Assembly: GCF_030247195.1 (NCBI RefSeq) | Contig: NC_080670.1 | Location: forward strand, 207,068,546-207,132,545 | Direction of reading: 5' to 3' | DNA length: 64,000 nucleotides | Origin: Topomyia yanbarensis | Lineage: Eukaryota > Arthropoda > Insecta > Diptera > Culicidae | Shown: piece after piece, positions 55,398 to 64,000 of the stretch | How the letters are laid out: every line of letters begins with the position of its first letter | Position numbering within the stretch: position 1 is the first letter of the stretch | Notes under the pieces: generated by a model | What the model was told of the DNA's origin: nothing | The model's input: the letters and a program-made list of their open reading frames with translations, nothing else | The model's database searches: none | Translations under genes and position numbers: made by a program

Positions 55398-55600
55398 GTA
55401 AGAGCGTTCAGATGGAAAAGGCGTTCGTCTCATAAAAGAATCTCGTCGTCTGTTCGAGCCCCAACCAGGAAGAATTCTTAGTGGTCAGTACGATCGTTGC
55501 ACTAATCCTGCAATTGCTCTGTATATTAAGAATTGTCTGCGAAATCCGTTGAAGGTCATGTTTCGCTACAGAATGTAGTACCAAGACTTTGTTTTTTTAC
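55398..55600 (+). mobile_element. tRNA-derived SINE, family C
   Basis: The head GGCGTTCGTCTCATAAAAGA resembles a D-arm and anticodon region. A box B-like TGTTCGAGCCCC (55451-55462) follows. The body includes AGAATTCTTAGTGGTCAGTA and AAGAATTGTCTGCGAAATCC, and the end is GAATGTAGTACCAAGACTTT plus a T-run. Box A is weak. Layout and length (about 200 bp) fit a mosquito-type SINE. Only one copy is in this window. Confidence 0.65.
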
Positions 55601-57305
55601 TGCTCAAAATTTAATGTTACTAGCAGACTTCCTATGCTCATCGACAAGTTTGTACCTGTGTACAAAATTTCATGCACGCGTTCAACTTTAAACATGCTTC
55701 GTCTTGATGTACAGGTTCGCTTTGAAAATCGAACCCAAGCGAGCGATGTACAAACTCTAGTTCAAACATCCGTGTACGTCGCCGGGTGCGTACACGAGAA
55801 CGATTCTCACAAGACAAAAAGAGTCAACGCTAGTGATGATGAGAGTGGGAAAGAGAAAACTGGTGCCACGAACCCGTGTGTACGCTAGATGTACACACAC
55901 CGTGTACGTACATGAGGTTCGGTTGTGCAGTCGAACATGTGCACGTGTTTTGGTACGAAATTACGTGTTCGAGTTCATACACAAAATGTGAGTTTAATAT
56001 GAGCACAGAACCAGAGCAAACATTGTGTACAATGTTCATTTGGTTACTAGTAATATAATCATAATTAACCCTCCGGAAGAGTCACAGTTCACTAAGTGAA
56101 CAGCATTGTTAAATTCAGGCGAATTGGTCTTAGAGCTGCCAACGGCCGCCTTAATGTAGATAATAGTCGTAACTGCCGGAGGTATAATAAAGGACACATA
56201 TAATTATTTTATTGATTTGCCGAAAATAATCAACATTTCGTCCATAAAACGTGTTTTAATGCATCATATCACTCAGACAAAACAATGCGTATTGCCCCCC
56301 GCATATTCCACGAGTCGCTTCACTGCACAAACCAAACAAACCAATATTAGCAGATATTTACGGTCTTCGAGGCCCGGCTATTTGTAGTTCTCTAGTTTCA
56401 ATTAACTTATAATTTGAAATACAAATGATTAAGCATTTTCGGGCTTTCGATTCTCTCACTGATAAAACGACAAAAAAATAGGTAATTGATTTCGTTGGGT
56501 CACAGGAGCGATGATTCTTGAAGTCATAATTTTAGCTTGCCTTTTTGAAGGTAAAGAGAAAATCTACTCACTGTTAGGTGGACAAAATCTAATTTCTTTA
56601 GTTCAAAACGCTAATGTGTTAAAACGAACTGAATTCTTTATTAACTGACGAAGCCACTGAAATAAAACATACATAGTGGTTGTACATACAGGTGATTAAA
56701 GCCAAACCGTAATCTAAAAGCTATCTTCAAATTCAACTCTTTAAAAAAACTGGCAGCAAACTGAAAATTTGAGAGCAAATCTTTCTATGTTGTACTTCAT
56801 AGATCAGTACATGGTTTAAAATATCAAAATCGAAAAAAAAAATTTAATCGCAAGGTTTTCTCAAAAAAAAAAATCCGATCAATACAAATCTGTTTTTGTT
56901 GTTTGGTGCCCTTTTGTCAAGAGGGTCAATTGACCGAATGACTCGTTTGGCAGAATGCTATATGGTGGATTGTAATTTATATGAATTAAATTGAATGCAA
57001 TCTATTTATTTTCACAATTGTTGTGCTTACTAATCTAAACATTCTGGCATTTTCCTTATTATTAACATGAGCTGTTCGTTGTATATATTTCTATAGTATA
57101 TGTCTGAAACAAAAACAACATTTCATATATTTCCTTTAAAGAACAATATTATTTAATTATTCTCTATCTTGTAAACTTGTAAAGAAGATAATGGGCTTAA
57201 ATTCATCTTTATAGGCATATTAATTAAGGTGCCATTAACTTTCGATTACTTTATCCTCTCGCTAAAAAAAAACCTACATAGCATTGAAATTGATTTAGTC
57301 AGCGG
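55601..57305. other. No recognised feature
   Basis: AT-rich, apart from a slightly GC-richer stretch at 55650-56040 rich in GTACA/TGTAC words (local palindromes such as GTGTACGTACATG). Opposing frames there do not resemble proteins. Confidence 0.4.
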
Positions 57306-57310
57306 GATTT

Positions 57311-58918
57311 CTTTTTTTTTTCGAGAGTTGTCCTACTAGTACTGTAGATCTAGGTTCTTGGAAGGGCTGCCTGTCAGAATCATTCATTACAATTGCAGAC
57401 GAGACGGGAAAATATCACCCACTAAAACACTGCTTAAGGCCAATTGCAGCGGGCCGTGATTCTAAATGTGATCGCTGTTGTGCTATCTTATGACAAGCGC
57501 CATTTAGCACATTTCGAGAAAAACGATTTTTAAAGTTTGAGATTGAATATTTTGAAACTTATAAATGGTATAAACAATTCAAAAAAGACAATTGATGCTT
57601 CTATTTATTCTGCATTAATCTCTCAAATATTACGAAGATCGGTTGACTATGTTGCGAGTTTTAACTATGAATGTAAACAAAAGTCGCATTCACACGTATC
57701 ATAGGCGTGTATTGATGACAAAATTTGTATGACGTGTCATAATCGTGCATGGAAAATTTTCCATAGAAAAAAATTAACCATTTTTTTATTTTATTCATAT
57801 TTTTGCGTTCATATGCTCTATAAACAGTCGGTGAAATGCATTTTGAAGGAAATGAGTCAGGGAATCTAGAAAAAAATGTTATTTTTGATTACAGTGTTGC
57901 CAAATATGCTTTATTTCCAGTTTAAAACTAAAACTGCGTTTTTCTCACAACTCGTGTAATTTTTCTTTGAAAATGTTTATGCCATTGTGTTCCTCAGACA
58001 TTTTCACACATAAAAACATCTAAAACTTCAATATAACTTGAGCAAATCCCTAGATACAGTGATTTGAAGCAAAAAACTCACAATTTCTTATCAGGTTTCT
58101 CGCTATATCTAAGTAACCAAATAGAATTTCAAAATTCTGAAAACGCCACTTTGTAGAGATTTTTCAAACAAGTAATGTGGCATATATAATTCAGTTTACC
58201 CCTAAATGGCGTTTGTCATAAGATAGCACAACAGCGACGATATACATTTTACGGTTCAGATATGTGCGTGGCGTAGAGACTTCACGATTGCGTGTATCAC
58301 CGCGAAGGGCCCGAGCGTTCGTGCGTTAACGTGCTCGATCGCGTGGGCGTTTGAATGTCGCGTATGCTAGCTTGTATGCAATTTCCCGTGTATAAATTCG
58401 ATTTTCTAACCCTGTGTCCATTTGCATATTAGTGTGTCCTTGGATGATCCAGCGCGGACCGTAAATCTGATGCTTAATTTTCGGTGTACGGTTCAGATGC
58501 TAATAGAGCGTGGTGGAACGTATTGTCTACTGGATATTGGCGACATTATTTCTTGATTGGTCCATCTGAAGGCGAGGCTAGGGATTTCCGGGCGTGGCTG
58601 ATTTATGATCGCGCGAGCAAGTGGGTAATACTTGAGACCGCGTTTGTAAATTCGTAAGTGCTAGAACGTTCACTTAATTAGCGGTGTGTTTTAATGTTGG
58701 CGAGATCGCGGGCGTGACCATATTTGGATGATTGCAATTGCAAGTTTGCGTTTGTGATTAGGTTTGTGTTATCGCGAAGGCCACGAGCGTTTGTACGTTT
58801 GGAATGAGAGATTGTGAGAGAATATGCAATTGATTGTGTTAGTGAATGGTACTATGATTCTAATTTAAGATATAATAATAAAAGGAAACAAAACATGGCG
58901 AATGAAGAAAAGACGCTG
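57311..58918 (-). mobile_element. Dispersed monomer family M, copy 4, interrupted
   Basis: Starts with a T-run and CGAGAGTTGTCCTAC. It is interrupted at 57472-58239 by an element with 36 bp inverted repeats, resumes at ATATACATTTTACGGTTCAG (as in copy 1 at 9683) and ends at 58918, where a family G fragment begins. Net length is about 840 bp, close to copy 2 without its insert. Confidence 0.7.
57472..58239. mobile_element. 768 bp MITE-like element with 36 bp inverted repeats
   Basis: 57472-57507 and 58204-58239 are reverse complements with one mismatch; the ends start TCGCTGTTGTGCTATC. M copies 1 and 2 give the empty site (GTGATATWCAY). The target duplication is not resolved: GAT at the left (57470-57472) and GAT at the right (58239-58241) overlap the repeat ends, so a 3 bp duplication is possible. 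The interior is AT-rich with no transposase. The superfamily is unassigned. Confidence 0.7.
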
Positions 58919-58990
58919 TTTTAACCCACCTAGCGGTATAATTATGCCTTTCTTAATCAAAAACACTAGGATTTCATCGTTGTTTATATT
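58918..58990. mobile_element. Family G 5' fragment
   Basis: GTTTTAACCCACCTAGCGGT followed by ATGCCTTTCTTAATC matches the start of G copy 1 (52845). The similarity fades after about 70 bp, so this is a truncated copy or solo end. Confidence 0.6.
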
Positions 58991-59050
58991 CATTGTAAAC
59001 TTTCAAATGTATATATCACAAATTTATTATACATGTCATGACTATATCTA

Positions 59051-59370
59051 GGGTGATGAGCCTATTTGCGCCATGTTTCTATTATCACCCTACCCATTTG
59101 AAGCCGTTGGTCAGAGCAGTGTCTGCCATCTTTGTTCAACGCATTGAGTTAAATGGTAGCGCAACAATAGGGGTACTCGATTCGAGTTTTCATTGCGCTC
59201 AAACACGAGAATTTTACTGCTTTCAACGCATTTGTGTTTTTTATATTGGTTCTTAACAACGAAGCAAAGCGGCTGATGTCAATTTTTATGCATTCCATTG
59301 ATTGTAAGGCAAGAAATTACCGAATTAGTGAAGCACCTTGCTTAGTATGGTGAAAATAAGCTCATCACCC
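59051..59370. mobile_element. 320 bp MITE with GGGTGATGAGC ends and TA duplication
   Basis: GGGTGATGAGCCTATTTGCG at the left; the other strand at the right reads GGGTGATGAGCTTATTTTCA. TA flanks both sides (59049-59050, 59371-59372). The 72-codon frame at 59038-59256 overlaps the terminus and is not a gene. Confidence 0.75.
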
Positions 59371-59561
59371 TATATCCAAGAAAAGAAATCAATATTCAAA
59401 TTGCTAAATTTTGTAAAAGAAAAAGGGCCAAATCGGAAATTTGAACCATCAGAATCAGCGGTTTTAGACTTAGTTTAGTCGTCTTAATCAGTTGCTGGGA
59501 GAGGCCGGGTAACGTTCGCACCATATGTAGGAAGGGTACATTATGCCCTAATGGTCTAAAC

Positions 59562-59600
59562 CAGTGATTCTCAACCTGGGGTCTACGGACCCCTAGAGGG
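59562..59600. mobile_element. hAT-like MITE left end
   Basis: CAGTGATTCTCAACCTGGGG, then TCTACGGACCCCTAG, matches the left terminus of the element at 20924 for about 38 bp. No right end was found nearby. Confidence 0.65.
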
Positions 59601-59615
59601 CGAAGTTCTAAAAAG

Positions 59616-59688
59616 TGGTGCTAACTTGGATATATAATCTAGCTTACCCCAAGTTGCTGCTTGTTACTGATGAGACGAATTCGAAGCA
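59616..59688 (+). ncRNA. Degenerate hammerhead ribozyme motif, copy 3
   Basis: The core CUGAUGA (59667-59673) is intact. Stem II is GAC/GAA/UUC (59674-59682) with one mismatch, followed by GAA (59683-59685) and then G where A is expected. Upstream, GGTGCTAACTTGG (59617-59629) still pairs with CCAAGTTGCTGCTTG (59649-59663) apart from one C-C mismatch and G.U pairs, in the place of stem I. A cleavage-site GUC with a matching stem III is not recognisable. This is a decayed member of the family at 16836 and 41431. Confidence 0.5.
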
Positions 59689-59699
59689 CAAAAATTCAA

Positions 59700-60050
59700 C
59701 TAAATTTAACAAAATCATGCTTTTTAAGCTGCAAAGATTTTTGTCGGATAGGGAGCCTTACTAAGCACATTGGTCGATGTTTTAAGTGAAGGTACTTTTT
59801 CTAAAGAAAAAAAAACCTGCACGCAGAAATTCTTGCCGAGCCCCCAATAGAGACGGACGGTTTTAATTTCCAAGCGTTTTTCAATGCTCAAATCTGGCAT
59901 CACGGATGAGCACCCAAACATTGTTTCACGTGATAAATAATCCTTTCAAAAATGTAGAAAACGGGTGGTTGGGGACCATTTTGGTTAAGTGTGTCGAAAA
60001 AGACCAGATCATTTGCATGCGCAAACAAACTGGCGAGTGAATTATTATCC
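59700..60050. other. No recognised feature
   Basis: AT-rich, with a short minus frame (59724-59921) of no recognisable content. Confidence 0.4.
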
Positions 60051-60054
60051 GTTA

Positions 60055-62270
60055 ATTTAAATAGCGCGTGATCGACGCTACATTTCTACGGACCCGACCA
60101 GAGCTTGCTCAGAGAGGGTGTAAGTGGCACTGAAAGAAAAACATTCGAGCGATTTCTTCCGGGAACCGTTCAAATCTACCTAAACTAAGATATTTTTCTT
60201 ACAGTGCCAATTTCAATTACGTCTTCATCTTTACGTGGCTCAATTACCTTCTCAATCGTTTGCGGTTATGACGGCGCACACACTGTTGCCACTTTGTGGC
60301 CAACGACTTCTATCGACTGTAGGGTAAGCTGCATGAATCATGTGACTCATCAGCGTCGTTGGTTGGCCGAAAGATTTTCGAAAGTTACTAAATTATGACT
60401 CCAGCGACCTTTGCCCAGTATCTAAGACCCCCATCATCATCATCATCATCCTATTCTTCTCCACTCTGAACGCGATTAGAAAGGGCTTACAGTACAGCAC
60501 CATCGCACCGGTAATCGAACACTATTATTGCCAGGTGATCTTTACCTATTAATAGTACCTAATGCCTCCTGCCCCCTGACCCGGCTGTTTTGTCAATGCA
60601 CACTGCTGCTGCTAGTGAAGGTGGTCGCCATTTTTTTGTAATGGACTACACAATTTTACTGCCGAATGCGCATCGTCGATTCTCCAACGTTGTTTGGTTG
60701 GTGTACAAACGGCGAAGGGAAGTAGGATGAAGAGCAGAGGCGGAGAGACGAAGAGATCAACTAACTGTTGTTTTGATTTAGTAACAGTTTTTAAATCTCT
60801 CGCGTACTCGCAAACACATCAGAGCGAGCGGCTTGTGTGCCTTAGTTTGTCGGTCGGTCGGACGGTCGGTTGGTTGGTTGATCGGATTGTGGCCTGGTTG
60901 GGGGGAAGCAGCAGCAAAAATGGCTGCTGAATGCAAAATGGAATGAAATATCACATTCCAATTGCTACTGGTTGGCTATTGCTTAAACTGCAACTGTTCA
61001 GATAGACCGTGATGCTTCATGTGTACACCCCTGCCCTGTTGCGTCGATCATTCGCCAATACACGTAATTTATTAGCTGGTGAAACGTTCGATGACGTATG
61101 CCACCGATGATGTGTGTTTGTATGAGTGCACGTTTAGCTAATTATATACATTCTAGTTGTTGGGTTGGTGATGTTGTGACTAGGAGAGGGTTGTTTCGAT
61201 AATAAGTGTAATCGAAATTATCTAAATCAATGAGTCACTGTGGTTATTGGTTGAAGATGCGAAACAATGAGCCATTGGTCAGTGCCAGATCCTTTTCGCA
61301 CAAATTTGCTAAAAAAATTCTGATTTGGCAGGCGATATGTGGATATGGACTCACCAAATTCACCAAAACTGAGTCCATTGAAAAAAAACCGAATTATCAT
61401 TAAAATTTAAAGAATATTTTGAGTTTCAGAGTGTTTTAGCCTAAATTTTCAGATCTGGCAGGCGATTTGTGGATGCGAATCCACATTAGTTCAGTACTCA
61501 AAAATGTAGAGCCTTCATAGAAATAAGACTAAATTTAAATAAAACAAGCTTGAATGGAAGCTTAACATAGCGTTTAAATTCACCAATAAAATTAAAACAG
61601 ATACAAACAAACAGAAATTTTCAACAAAAATTAGTCAAACGGTATAAAAATTCTTGAAAGATAAAACCTTTCATTGTGTCAGAAATGGGAAACAAAGCAA
61701 ATCAACGAACGTGTTCCTCTGTTTTTTTTTTCAACATCATTTTCCTAGCTGCAAAATGCCCACAGAAACCGCGTCGTCGAGGGCAGTTTCGTAATTTTAC
61801 TGGTTAGAAAGACGGTGGTGGTGATGGTGGTGCGCACGAAGCATAGGACCGCAGCGGTGGCGTCGGGTCATTGGAACGCGGTTTGCTTCTTTGCAATGCA
61901 ATGTTGTAAGTAGTCCTCTCCTTCATTTGCCATTTAGTTATTGCGATTTCTCGCTTCACATTCGTGAAAAATAGACAAGTACAAAAAAAAAAGAAAACAC
62001 ATCAACCACCGACTTGGATTTAGTTAGTGGCTTCTCGGGCCGTGTTGCGTTGGGGTCATAGTAAAAGTGCAAAATGTAGAAAAAACATACCAACGAACGA
62101 AGGAGGAGTTTCAATCTCCGTCGATGGAGGAAATGGTCGCTATTTTGAATTTTACGATGATAGTCGACTTCGAACTGGCGAGGAAACTTGTTGCTTTTAC
62201 TCACTACATGGAACTGTAGCTGGATATGATACCAGCATAAAGTCCTACTTTTGAAAAACCTAATATAATA
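60055..62270. other. GC-richer island with simple repeats
   Basis: Holds a CAT run (60432-60450), a GGTCGGTCGGACGGTCGGTT-type run (60850-60882) and a GTGGTGATGGTGG run (61814-61832). Frames at 60204-60398, 60694-60930 and 62027-62254 have no recognisable domain. Two short blocks (61325-61345 and 61450-61475) share TCTGGCAGGCGATTTGTGGA or close to it, a small local direct repeat. Host non-coding DNA is the likely content. Confidence 0.4.
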
Positions 62271-62575
62271 GGTTTCCTTTTAAATTTCACTAAAATCTCG
62301 GTTGTATCATTAACCGTGTGAATCACCGATCGAATATATTACGGTTTCGATCAGCCCAAAAATGCAATAAATACTGAATTATTTTATTCTGGAGACCAGA
62401 ATGATTAGTTTATTGCGGATTTGATTAGGGGAGTTTGGGAAAAATATGTAACATTACTCAAATGCCCGATTTCTTAGTCTAAAAGAGATATGAGCTACTT
62501 CTTATATCACTGTGTTTGCAGAATTGATGCCAAGTACAGACCCAACTGGAAGTGGATAAAACGTAGCTTCAAGCC
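62271..62575. other. No recognised feature
   Basis: AT-rich, nothing recognised. Confidence 0.4.
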
Positions 62576-62579
62576 TTAC

Positions 62580-63885
62580 ACGAGAAAAAACTTGAATGGA
62601 AATCATATAATCAATCAAATAAATAAAATACTTAAAAAGAGTAAAATAAAGAAAAAAAATAATGGAACGAATGAAATTATAAAAAAAATACAATTAATAC
62701 AGTGGATCAAAAAACTAGAATGACCAAAATGATTTAAAAAATAATATGAAAAATCGTAAAAAATAATAAAGAAAGTTAAAATAACAAAATAAAACAAATA
62801 AATCAACTGAATTAAATTATTAACAAATGAAAGAAAGCATGCAATGGATAAAAAATAATAAAATGTTAGAAATGACTAATACGAATAAGATGAATAAGAA
62901 TAAAGGGCCGTTATATCGTGGTTGGTCAATAGATTGCCTGGGCTCGATTTTCAACACCGAATATACGGTTGGAGATTTTTCTTTCTTATTAGCAAAAGAA
63001 GCAAAAGACCCTAAGACTAAAACATTTACAATCGAAATAAAATAAAATGAATAATGAAAAAATATCAAATCATTAGTTTTTATTTAGAGAAAAGAACAAA
63101 ATAAAGCAATTGAAAAAAATTAGAAAAAAGAAAATAAAAATGAAATGAATAAAACAATTAATAACAACAAAATGCAGAACAAAAAAACAAAATAATACAT
63201 CGAATGCAACAAAGAAATTCTTGAAATGAATAGAATGAATAAAACAAAAAAAAATGAACAGGACGAAAAATATAACATCAATGTAATAGATTATTTCCAC
63301 AATACGATTGACATAAACACAAAGAATAAATAAATAAAATTAGAAAAAAATTAAAATAAAGGTTATACATAACATTAATAAGATGAGAGAAATACGAGTT
63401 AAAATGAATTTAATTAAATGAATAATTGAAATGAATTGATTTGCATAATTTAAAGGAAAACAATGAATGAACAATATGGAAAAAATATGAACAAAATGGA
63501 CGAAAAAAAAACAGTGCAATAAATCACAAAAAAAAACAAAATAAAATGTTAACATGCGAAAACGAGTACAATAAATAAATTGAATAAAATTAGTGAAATG
63601 AATATAACAAACAAAACAAACAATACATACAAAATAAATTAAGGCAAGAAAAAATAAAACTAAAAATAATAGAAAAAAGCATGAAAAATACGAATAAAAT
63701 ATAGCATAACGAATAAAATAAATAAAGAAAATAGGACGACTTGAAAGAACAAAATTCTTAGAATACGCCAATGGAAAGATGAACAGAATCAATAACATGA
63801 CTAAATGGATAACATGAATAAAAATAACGAAAGAAAATAAATATATAAAATGATCAACATAAAATAAATAAATAACCAAATAACA
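62580..63885. repeat. A-rich tract with embedded SINE A
   Basis: AAATAAAATGAATAA-type sequence, A-rich with more T than the tract at 1-2.5 kb. The minus-strand frame of 187 codons (63340-63903) is a hydrophobic low-complexity artefact. The SINE at 62905-63036 sits inside it. Confidence 0.75.
62905..63036 (+). mobile_element. tRNA-derived SINE, family A, copy 5
   Basis: The head reads ATATCGTGGTTGGTCAATAG then ATTGCCTGGGCTCGATTTTC. Relative to the other copies, about 17 bp between the anticodon region and box B are deleted. The body GAGATTTTTCTTTC and tail AAAGACCCTAAGACTAAAAC match the family. A-rich tract lies on both sides. Confidence 0.7.
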
Positions 63886-63887
63886 CT

Positions 63888-64000
63888 TTTTGGTAGTAAC
63901 CAACGGGGAAAACAGATTGAAATGGCGAGTTGAACGAAAGCAATTCTGTGAAATAAGTTACCCCAGATGCAGGATTCGAGCCTGCAACCCTTGGGACTCC
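63888..64000 (-). mobile_element. tRNA-derived SINE, family B, copy 3, cut by window end
   Basis: GGTAGTAACCAACGGGGAAA then GATTGAAATGGCGAGT, and further CAGGATTCGAGCCTGCAACC then GGGACTCC, match the minus-strand copy at 2951-3080 in order. More diverged than copies 1 and 2. It continues beyond the window. Confidence 0.65.

Noticed and set aside
63340..63903. 187-codon hydrophobic frame as a membrane protein
   Set aside because: It is the translation of the T-rich complement of an A-rich tract; similar F/I/L-rich frames appear in every such tract.
1..64000. LTR retrotransposons or endogenous viral elements
   Set aside because: I saw no paired long terminal repeats, primer-binding sites, integrase or viral protein motifs in the translated frames. 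Very decayed copies could be missed by eye.

Overview
This window looks like repeat-rich, non-coding nuclear DNA of an insect. The closest fit is a culicid mosquito with a TE-rich genome, but this is inferred from the style of the non-LTR retrotransposons, tRNA-derived SINEs and MITEs, not from any host gene. I found no convincing host protein-coding exon, rRNA or functional tRNA gene. Most open frames are chance frames in A-rich or T-rich tracts. The coding-like stretches I can support are broken transposon genes: reverse transcriptase pieces at 6279-6985, 7546-7605, 35121-35465 and 51721-51885; gag-like ORF1 pieces at about 31030-31403, 36574-37330 and 52165-52700; and a Tc1/mariner transposase at 48156-48781.

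Layout. 0-3.5 kb: purine-skewed A-rich tracts holding a pogo-like MITE, a tRNA-derived SINE (family A) and an inverted pair of a second tRNA-derived SINE (family B). 3.7-9.5 kb: two direct copies of a decayed LINE RT segment and a dispersed repeat pair. 9.5-11.2 kb: first copy of a dispersed family, here called M, built from roughly 450-520 bp monomers, with a 330 bp insert bounded by a 10 bp duplication. 14.1-15.5 kb: GC-richer DNA. 16.8 kb: a well-formed hammerhead ribozyme motif. 18-23 kb: A-rich tracts, family A SINE, a 921 bp TA-flanked MITE, then M copy 2 carrying a hAT-like MITE that itself carries a Transib-like element. 24-28 kb: GC-richer islands and SINE copies. 29-30 kb: a long inverted repeat. 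31-37.5 kb: an ORF1-only LINE derivative, a minisatellite, a MITE and a tandem duplication that joins an RT fragment to a LINE 5' region. 39 kb: a 72 nt hairpin. 41.4 kb: second hammerhead motif. 42-48.9 kb: palindromes, foldback element, M copy 3, LINE 5' fragment and Tc1 remnant. 49.6-51.5 kb: GC-richer island. 51.7-55.6 kb: RT remnant, second ORF1-only element, two copies of a (CA)n-bearing family (G), a MITE and a third SINE type. 57.3-59.7 kb: M copy 4 with a 36 bp-TIR insert, MITE, hAT end and a decayed third hammerhead. 60-62.3 kb: GC-richer island. 62.5-64 kb: A-rich tract with SINE A, and SINE B at the edge.

The most interesting content is the hammerhead family. Two copies (16836-16906 and 41431-41501) have the stem III / stem I / CUGANGA / stem II / GAAA order of a type III hammerhead. 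Their stem I helices are 13 and 17 bp, fully paired if G.U is allowed, yet differ in sequence; a third copy near 59.65 kb is degenerate. The M family is useful as a ruler because its copies give empty sites for three separate insertions. The GC-richer islands are the best candidates for host single-copy DNA (intron, intergenic or regulatory), but I see no splice-supported exon in them.
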